From positions 77,252 to 126,557 of the forward strand of contig CAMPET010000214.1 in NCBI GenBank assembly GCA_946803715.1: a DNA stretch of 49,306 nt, in the 5' to 3' direction. The translations under genes and the position numbers were made by a program. Below are positions 42,350-49,306 of this stretch, in pieces. The notes under the pieces were generated by a model. It was not told the DNA's origin and did no database searches. It saw nothing but the letters and a program-made list of their open reading frames with translations. Each line of letters begins with the position of its first letter. The first letter of the stretch is position 1. Source of the DNA: Beroe ovata (taxonomy: Eukaryota; Ctenophora; Nuda; Beroida; Beroidae).

Positions 42350-43360
42350 AAAATAGCAAAAATTGGCATAAAATAGCACACTATCGACTCAATAGTCAAG
42401 AATGAGTACTGAAAAGTTTCTTACTGTGGGAAAAATAGATTTAAATGCATGGATACTGCTATTTTATATCATTTTAGGATAGGTGCAACTCCCGTAAGAT
42501 GAATAAGGCACGGGTAAACCTGAGTGATTCGATACACTGATCAAAGTGTGCGCTCGCCGCTCAGCTCTTGCCTATGTGTATAAGGAAACTGCACTGAGAG
42601 TTGACAATTTGATGCTAGATGTCTCAAGTTACCAAAGATTGTCATATATCTATCATTGTAAAAATGAGGCACATTTTACACATTGGCCTCATTATCCAGA
42701 AGCGAAAGATGGATGCAGTTCAAGCCTGTTTCGAGCTAAAACAGCCTAATCTTGAATCGAGGTACATATAGTAAGTTGGTGACCGTGAACGTCATCAAGA
42801 AGGGGGGGAAAACATTGCCAAAAAGGAGAGCAGGTTTCTCTGTTCCAGGCCTAACCTACTGGATCCCATCGATGAGCCCCGGTCCTTATGCTTTTGGAAC
42901 TGATAGGCAGGTATCGTATATATGCTGGGACCCTGATACAACCCCAATAGGTGAGCCTACTCATCAGACTCATAGTCACCCAGTCAACAAAAATATGTTG
43001 CCAGCATATTCGGCTACAACAAGTGTATCGAAGGACTATGTTCATACCTATTACCTACCCACTAACTACATTTTGTCTACATGGTCAAAGTTCTTCAACG
43101 TAAGCATACAAAAGTTTCCTCGAGAAATTAAAACCTATCCGACTTCCCTGTATCTTGCCTGCAAAGAATTTTATTTCTATTCATGTATGGATGACGAATA
43201 ATTCCTTGTTTGTGCTACTTAGTATCAGTCGACGGCCACTCTACCCATTCCCTACTTACCCAATCAGATTGACTCAATCTATGTGAGTAATTTTCAGACT
43301 TCGGTTTGTTTCTCCTGTGTAGTGTGTACCGTGAATAGGCACTGCTCATACCGTGNCTGC
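42350..43360. repeat. Two-part repeat, copy 1 (part I 42350-42750, part II 42770-43360)
   Basis: Part I (starting CTATCGACTCAATAGTCAAG) recurs at 47190-47545. Part II (starting near AGTAAGTTGGTGACCGTGAA) recurs, broken by an insertion of about 580 bp, at 45205-46350. All copies are diverged with small indels. Confidence 0.85.
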
Positions 43361-43618
43361 TTCTATTAACCACTGCTTCTATTAACCATTTCCCCTCATA
43401 TCAGTCATGTGTGACATAATTCACACATGCGAAATAATAAATAGTCCAATCTTCAAAACATGTTAAACCTTCCAAACATGTTTAACAGTCTGCAACTATA
43501 AATATATGAAAAGTTTGACAGAATGATATAAGGTAACCCGTAAATAACATTGGCTAGTTCTCCAAAAGTCAGTAATGATAAAATTTTAACTAGCATATAA
43601 AGTTAAGATGGATATCTT

Positions 43619-44519
43619 TCATAAAGCTCTAGGTCGACCGAAGGTCATCCCCTCTTGATTTGCTCCCTTGAAACCACCAGCTTGCATCCCTACAATACTC
43701 TGACCCTTGTTTAACGTTGCTTCGTCGAACTCACGGACATTTCCGGTGGATAGATCTGGACCGAGGGGCGGGACGTTCTTGTTTTGTTTCCTTGCCTACG
43801 GTAGAGGGTATTGTTACCACTCACTCAGCAATGACTTGTATTGATATGAAGATGTTGTGTACCTATATAACTTACGTATCTAGCAACGGCTGTCAGTCCC
43901 CACAACACTTGTGTCATGTTTCCCTTCTCGTACAAGTCCACTGTCTGGAACAATTCCGACCGATCCACACCAAGGTGTTTGTTGGCAGCGTCCAGAAAGA
44001 ATCCAATGTTCTCCATCTGCAGCAAAAGTCACAACATTGATCCAGTGTGCCTAATTGAGCGCGCGCCGCGCGCGTGTACTGTAGTTTCTCATGCTCATCT
44101 ACAAGTATGCTAACATCCCACATTATCAAAAAGTAGCCGCGCGTCACACGAAATACCCCCATTCCGCGTGACGCGCGAACAACGTATTATTAATGATACG
44201 TGGTTATTACCGCTATATAACCGAATTCCAATCATACAGTGTAATAAAGTGACAGAGTGGTGGTAGGAAGTTCATAATAACTGAGGTATTGAGACAAATT
44301 ATAACACGAGGACGCTGAACGTGTATTATAAACGGATGCATGATCATTCACTCTTGCAGCAGTGATGTATTGAGACAATACAGGCGCTAGAGGTGTGAAC
44401 TCTCTGTGGAATATCATTATGGGTGTGGTCAATTCACTCCCTCGAGACTTACCGCCATGAACGCGAGCTTGGACTTGTGAACTTTGGGTACGCTCCCTGC
44501 TACAAGCTTGTTCATGACC
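43619..44519 (-). CDS. Transgelin/calponin-family actin-binding protein, 3' exons
   Basis: Three minus-strand exons join in phase: 44453-44519, 43876-44016 and 43619-43795. They encode the second half of a calponin-homology domain (VMNKLVAGSVPKVHKSKLAF, then MENIGFFLDAANKHLGV and ELFQTVDLYEKGNMTQVLWG), a linker, and one calponin-like repeat near the C-terminus (SIVGMQAGGFKGANQEGMTF ending GRPRAL). This is the transgelin layout: a single CH domain plus one CLIK repeat, where known members have IGLQMGSNRGASQAGM and GRPR. These proteins bundle actin filaments. The first half of the CH domain must lie further upstream (above 44519); I could not find it before the window end, and repeats fill that interval. 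Confidence 0.9.
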
Positions 44520-44764
44520 CTGAAATTGCGATCAGTTTGTTAATATCGCCAGACAGATTTCAATATTTGCTCAGCCTGCTGGGCCCTGTGTGTCACATTG
44601 AACACTCACTTTGGTAAACTGAACTGAAATATACTGGGTGTGTGTGTGTACCATGTGGGTTGCTGGTAGTGACATTTGCGTGCACAAAGCATGCATACTG
44701 TCATATTATTTTCATTATTTTGTATGTGAAAAGACTGNTACCTATATGTATCATGCTTATACTC

Positions 44765-44900
44765 TGCAGTTACATTTTCTGACATTGGGAATCGATTAAG
44801 AGCACTTTTAGATCACGTACACCACCCGTTCAGGAGATAGGACTACTGCCATGTCACGTGTAACACAAAAATCTGCCAGAAATCTGCTAGTTTTCAAGAT
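44765..44900. repeat. Roughly 200-bp interspersed repeat, plus-orientation copy
   Basis: From ACATTTTCTGACATTGGGAA to GTAACACAAAAATCTGCC. Inverted copies stand at about 46610-46805 and 46850-47180 (recognisable by CAGATTTTTGTGTCGCA and AACGGATGGTG). All copies are diverged. Confidence 0.8.
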
Positions 44901-45204
44901 AAATTTAGTGCATGTGTTCTAGGTTGCAAGAACAGTAAAATTAAAACCAAACAAAAGGCATATTAATGTGTTAGTCGGTACAAGGTATCGGCTGAAATTG
45001 AACTTACTAGCTAACTTGCTGTTCTGATCATCAAGATTTTATGCAGCACGACGATTGGTTCAAGTATGGAGTTTGATGTTCCAATACACTGGATTCAATA
45101 GTTTGAAGTATCCGTGGATATTGCATTAATTACGGTTGGTACATATCACAAATACTGTAAGAAAGACGGTAACAAGCCACTGTCCACTAAGAAATAGCCT
45201 AATC

Positions 45205-46350
45205 AAGGTATATATAGTAAGCTGGTGACCGTGAACGTCATCAAGAAGGGAGAAAACATTGCCAGGCCTTACATACAGGATCCTATAGATTAGCCCCAGT
45301 CTTTATGCTTTTGGTACAGATTTGATGACCATGATCCGCCATTGCCAGCAACAAAGAGAGACAGAATCACGCTGAGATAGTATGTTCTCAAAAAAGAAAT
45401 TTGTCGTGCTTTTATTAAGATCTCAAACGACTGAAAAGTGGATAATGGGAAGAGAAGGGTAGTCCCGATAGGTTCAATAGTGGAGTAGGACAATGTTAAG
45501 GATACCTATTCGAATGTTTGTGTAGTGTCTATTCCCTCCTGGACAGTATCGGGTGAATACACAGGGCACAGACTCGAGGTTTCTGCGCCCTCTCCAGAGA
45601 GGACTGCTCCGCCCATAAGCCCTCTGGAGGTAGAATCATCATCAGTCTGAGGGAGTTCTGCCATGAAGAGACTCTCAACTGTGGCATTTGGGTAGGTACA
45701 TGACTTCCGATCCTGGTCACGTGTAGCTTTGGTATAGCTCCTGCTTTTCCCTAGTGTGGGTGTGTGAACCCTTTCCGTCCATCTCCCTTCTATAGTAGTA
45801 GACATAGCTGTAGCACAAACTATTCTTCATTGTACAGCAATCTTGATGCTATGAGTAGCATAATCAACTTATAGGATGAGGAACATATTACACGTAGGCA
45901 GATATCGTATATATGCTGGGACCCTGATACAACCCCAATAGGTGGGCAACAATACTAAGGCACTTTATTCTGAACCTTTCCGGCTACTCATCAGACTCAT
46001 AGTCACCCAGTCAACAAGAAATATGTTGCCAGCATATTCGGCTACAACCAGTGAATCGAAGGACTATGTTCATACCTATTACAAAGTTCTTCTACGTTAG
46101 CATATAAAAGTTTCCTCGAGAAATTAAAACGTATCCGGCTTCCCTGTTTCTTGCCTGCAAATAATTTCATTTCTATTCATGTATGGATGACGAATCATCC
46201 CTTGTTTATGCTACTTAGTATCAGTCGGCGGCCACTCTACCCATTCTCTACTTATTCAATGGCCAATCAGATTGACTAAATCTAAGTTTCAGACTTCGGT
46301 TTGTTTCTTCTGTGTAGTGTGTACCATGAATAGGCAGTGCTCATACCGTG
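45205..46350. repeat. Two-part repeat, part II copy 2, interrupted
   Basis: It matches 42770-43360 from TAGTAAGCTGGTGACCGTGA to GCTCATACCGTG. Similarity stops near 45320 and resumes near 45893, leaving about 580 bp of unrelated sequence that contains a minus-strand open frame. A second 40-bp insertion and several deletions are also present. Confidence 0.8.
45506..45827 (-). CDS. Possible terminal exon, uncharacterised (about 100 residues)
   Basis: On the minus strand an acceptor-like GTGCTACAG near 45808 precedes a frame starting MSTTIEGRWTERVHTPTLGK and ending DTTQTFE. It is Ser/Thr/acid-rich with tyrosines, like a cytoplasmic tail, but no family is recognised. It sits wholly inside the insertion that splits the repeat copy, so it may be a captured gene fragment or chance. 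Confidence 0.25.
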
Positions 46351-46609
46351 TACATAGAGTTCCACTCTGTGTATCCTGTACACAACCACACACACTTCTT
46401 GAGTGTGACAGTAGTGCCCGGAGGAACAGGCAATCATATTAACAGAACCAGCTCACTTGTCTGCTTATCTGTATCCAAACAAATTATTGTGTTTGGGGAG
46501 GGCGAGATTGTGTCAGCCTCGCCACGGGAACCACATACAACGTGAGCCTAGGTCGAAAAATACGAACCTAGAATACCTACATCCTCGAAATTTATCTTGA
46601 AAACTAGCA

Positions 46610-47180
46610 GTTTTCAGGCAGATTTTTGTGTCGCACGTGACATGGGAGTAGTCTTTTCTCCTGAACGGATGGTGTGCGTGATCTAAAAATGCTCTTAATC
46701 GATTTTCAATGTCAGAAAATGTAGCTGCAGAGTATAAGCATGATACATAAAGGTATGAATGGCAAAGCTTTGACATTTTTGGGTCATTGATCATCTCGCG
46801 CAAGACCTAAACGAGGCCGAAACTCCTGAACNACGAACCTAGAGTACCTACATCCACTAGCAGTTTTCAGCAGATTTTTGTGTCGCATGTGACATGTGAC
46901 TTGTCCTATCCTATGAACGGATGGTGTACGTGATCTAAAAGTGCTCTTCATCGATTTCAAATGTCAGAAAATGAAACTGCAGAGTATAAGCATGATACAT
47001 ATCGGTATGAAATGGCAAAACTTTGAAATTTTTGGGTCATCGATGTCGCCCAAGACCTAAACGTAGCCGTAACTCTTAAACCGTCAGTTTTTGAGTTTTG
47101 AGAGTGCTCTAGATCGATTCCCGAGGTCAGAAAATGTAACTGTAGAGTATAAGCATGACACATATATGAAATGGCAGNAC
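46610..47180. repeat. Two tandem minus-orientation copies of the 200-bp repeat
   Basis: Both copies read CAGATTTTTGTGTCGCA, then GAACGGATGGTG, GATCTAAAA, ATCGAT, TGTCAGAAAATG, CAGAGTATAAGCATGA, and end in TTTGGGTCAT, GACCTAAACG and GCCG. A third partial unit (GAGTGCTCTAGATCGATTCC...) follows at 47100. Confidence 0.8.
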
Positions 47181-47189
47181 ACCCTGTAC

Positions 47190-47545
47190 ATTATCGACTC
47201 AATAGTCAAGAATGAGTACTGAACAGTTTCTTATTCTGGGAAAAATAGATTTAAATGCATGGATACTGTTATTTTATCTCATTTTAGGATAGGTGCAACT
47301 CCAGTAAGAGGAATAAGGCACGGGTGAACCTGAGTGATCCGATAAACTGATTAAAGTGCGCTCATCTTTCCTCGGTGTACAACGAAACTGCACCGAGACT
47401 TGACAATTCGATGCTAGATGTCTCAAGTCTTAATACCAAAGATGGTCATATATTCATCATTGTAAAAATGAGGCCCATTTTACACATTGGCCTCATTATC
47501 CAGAAGCGAAAGATGAATGCGGTTCAAGCCTGTCTCGAGCTAAAA
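47190..47545. repeat. Two-part repeat, part I copy 2
   Basis: It matches 42360-42745 from ATCGACTCAATAGTCAAGAA to GAGCTAAAAC with few substitutions. Here part I comes after part II, the reverse of the 42-43 kb copy. Confidence 0.85.
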
Positions 47546-47717
47546 CCGAGCGTTCGGTAGAAAAACCGATTCCGCAGCTAATCATTGCATCATTTTTGGA
47601 ATCAGTGTCGAGATTAAATTTGAACATGAACATTGAACATATCAAACCTGCCCGGATCGTCACACCACACCCTCCTCCATGATTGGTCCATTCTCCTGCA
47701 TGCCGATTGCCGCTCTA

Positions 47718-48188
47718 CACTCAGTTTTTTTTATAAGAAACTTATCAAAATCCTAGGCTAGAGGTTTCTTATTTTTCCGCGATTTTGAGCCTACAAGTTT
47801 CTTAACAGTTTCTTATTTCTGTATCCTATAGCAATTTTCGAAACTTACTTGAGCCAACATAGTTGTACTAAATTTAGTAGTCTATACCATCGGTGTTCTC
47901 TGAATGCCGATCAGAAGTGGCAGATGTGTGGTATGCGGATAAAAGTGAAGGGGCGGGGGTCTGGGGGCGCAGCCCCCAGGAGCCAGACGTTTTCTGTTGA
48001 TAGAATTAACGTTGTACTAGGATTCTGTACACAAATTTGAGAGTTTTAGGCTCAAAGTTTCTTAGTTTCTTAATTGTAAATTAACGGAGTTTCTTAATTT
48101 TTCCAGGATCCTAGGCTAAGTTTCTTAAATTTTCAGAAATCCTAGGCTCAGTTTCTTATAGAGAGTTTCTTATAGAAAAAACTGAGTG
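47718..48188. mobile_element. Probable Tc1/mariner-type MITE with GTTTCTTA motifs
   Basis: Termini CACTCAGTTTTTT..ATAAGAAAC and GTTTCTTATAGAAAAAACTGAGTG are inverted repeats of about 24 bp, flanked by TA on each side (target TA duplication). Roughly ten GTTTCTTA octamers occur inside, mostly in one orientation, together with several TCCTAGGCT words and a palindromic CTGGGGGCGCAGCCCCCAG. It is 471 bp with no coding frame. Confidence 0.75.
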
Positions 48189-48199
48189 TATCTACACAT

Positions 48200-48275
48200 T
48201 TGTCTATCGATGATAGACCCTGTCGAGAACTAGATTGCGGCCCGCGTCAGCTGGGCCTAGCATCGCCATGTAATC
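48200..48275. mobile_element. MITE family A, degenerate copy 4
   Basis: Starts TTGTCTATCGATGATAGACC and contains GCGTCAGCTGGGCCTAGCATCGCC. The right terminus is eroded and no target duplication is visible. Confidence 0.65.
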
Positions 48276-49268
48276 AGCACCTCCGCATAAGTCATAAGTC
48301 CACTCTGATGAGCCCCAACTGCCATATCCTATGAGAAAACGTCTCGGTAAATATTGAGTACAATGAAAATGATCAACACGAATGAATTTCAACACCTGGG
48401 CGTCACTCTATCTAATCTCACGCCATCTGATCACGCATTTAAAGTTATCTTTCCTCGTGGATCAATCAAACGCACTGACTTTTTCAAATTCTACATTATC
48501 CAGAGAAAGTAAGTTCGTGCACGTGCATTTGCGCGCAACTCACCATATGAAACAGCCTACGCGCGTGCGGCAAAGCATCTAAAATACTGTGACCGAATTG
48601 TGTAATTAGGTTTTAGAAGAAACCGGGTCACTACATTTTTAACAGAATATCAAATAAAATTTACAACAACGACACTGCGCTATCATGAATAAAAGCTGAG
48701 TCATTTGGAAATCTAGTGAATCGTGGATGGATGAGTTATCTATTCTAGGGTGCTGTTTATCCAATAAGAAAGTTTCGATAGGGAAACGAAACCGAGATTA
48801 TAGTAAAAATTCACAAACTCTTTATTCAACAATCCACAGCGTGTCTAAGTAAAGAAAACAACGATAACCCAGAAATAACAACTCGCAGTTTCCCATCTAC
48901 TCAAATCAAATAGACGAATCATCGATTTAAATATAGTAACAAATCAATAATAAACTTTAATTAAGGATGACTCGAATGTTGTTTAGCACATCATTGATTC
49001 CACAACACCAATTTTCACCGAATCACCACATAGTCAGGCAGTTCGTGTGTGTATATGTGTGTGAAGCGTGTGTGTATGGGTAATCACGCACCAGACATGA
49101 TGCGTCATCACTAACGCCGCGTTAGTAACGCGTGACGTCACGCGATCAAACTAGGTTTGTTTCATTCAACTACTACCAGTATAGGGATTTGCTAATGTAG
49201 TTCCCCACGCTTCCGAACCAACCTCCTGAACCGCTTTCGTCACCATCCCCCATCTTTCGTACTCTCTG

Positions 49269-49269
<1 letters not shown>

Positions 49270-49305
<36 letters not shown>

Positions 49306-49306
49306 G
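49270..49306. repeat. (TTG)n microsatellite at window end
   Basis: At least twelve perfect GTT repeats running off the window edge. Confidence 0.98.

Larger units (their letters stand above)
41926..43618. other. Spacer with a short TIR element and repeat copy
   Basis: It contains two near-tandem copies of TAAACATRGAGTAGAAACACAGGAT (42105-42165), a 134-bp inverted-repeat element (42195-42328) and the first copy of the two-part repeat (42350-43360). The 149-residue open frame at 42752-43201 lies within the repeat and is not recognised. Confidence 0.55.
44520..49306. other. Repeat-filled interval upstream of transgelin exons
   Basis: It contains copies of the two-part repeat, three copies of a roughly 200-bp repeat in both orientations, a probable TA-flanked MITE, a degenerate family-A MITE and a terminal TTG microsatellite. 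The only frame of note is 45506-45805. The missing transgelin 5' exons may be here unseen or beyond the window. Confidence 0.5.

Noticed and set aside
42752-43201. 149-codon plus-strand frame ending in YFYSCMDDE
   Set aside because: It lies entirely in a diverged repeat whose second copy has stops, frameshifts and insertions, so it is not under coding constraint.
45290-45493. 67-codon minus-strand frame downstream of the 45.5-45.8 kb frame
   Set aside because: Partly overlaps repeat sequence, has no similarity, and the upstream frame already ends in a stop.

Overview
This is nuclear DNA from an animal, most likely a compact-genome invertebrate; a sponge or another early-branching lineage is my guess, not a demonstrated assignment. 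The evidence is a dense series of conserved metazoan housekeeping genes split by short GT-AG introns (often 80-400 bp), no operons, abundant non-autonomous DNA transposons, minisatellites, one dead LINE fragment, a 139-base assembly gap (32441-32579) and several isolated Ns. Exons were joined by hand from splice signals and reading phase, so boundaries are predictions.

Left part, plus strand (0.7-14.5 kb): the 3' half of nucleoprotein TPR; intronless XPA (nucleotide excision repair); CNEP1R1 (nuclear-envelope phosphatase subunit); PPP1R11 (PP1 inhibitor); LSM2 (U6 snRNP/mRNA decay ring); a USP35/USP38-type deubiquitinase; and intronless ECH1 (dienoyl-CoA isomerase). These genes are independent; they share only strand and close packing.

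Middle, minus strand (15.2-25 kb): TSPO, TRIQK, intronless RPS8 and NUDT21 (CFIm25). NUDT21 has a 2.5-kb first intron that holds a complete cytosolic sulfotransferase gene on the opposite strand. A THAP-domain gene follows at 26.1-26.8 kb (minus).

27-31.4 kb is gene-poor: an uncharacterised short ORF, a degenerate CCTTCAGTGAA minisatellite, the C-terminal end of a LINE reverse transcriptase, and a GC-rich cluster of MITEs inserted in and beside one another, three of them with readable 8-bp target duplications.

Right part, minus strand (31.4-44.5 kb): a 14-exon Ras-family guanine nucleotide exchange factor broken by the assembly gap, a twin-CX9C mitochondrial protein (CHCHD1-like), a Golgi carbohydrate sulfotransferase (CHST15-like), and the 3' exons of a transgelin/calponin protein. 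From 42.3 to 47.6 kb a two-part repeat occurs first in order and later as separated, order-swapped parts. The end carries a probable TA-flanked MITE packed with GTTTCTTA motifs and a TTG microsatellite.

I found no multi-gene undescribed system. The most unusual content is the nested gene pair, the serial MITE insertions with readable target duplications, a near loop-free 73-bp palindrome, the CCGGGA/CCGGCC arrays, and a recurrent TGACACCA-type minisatellite motif.
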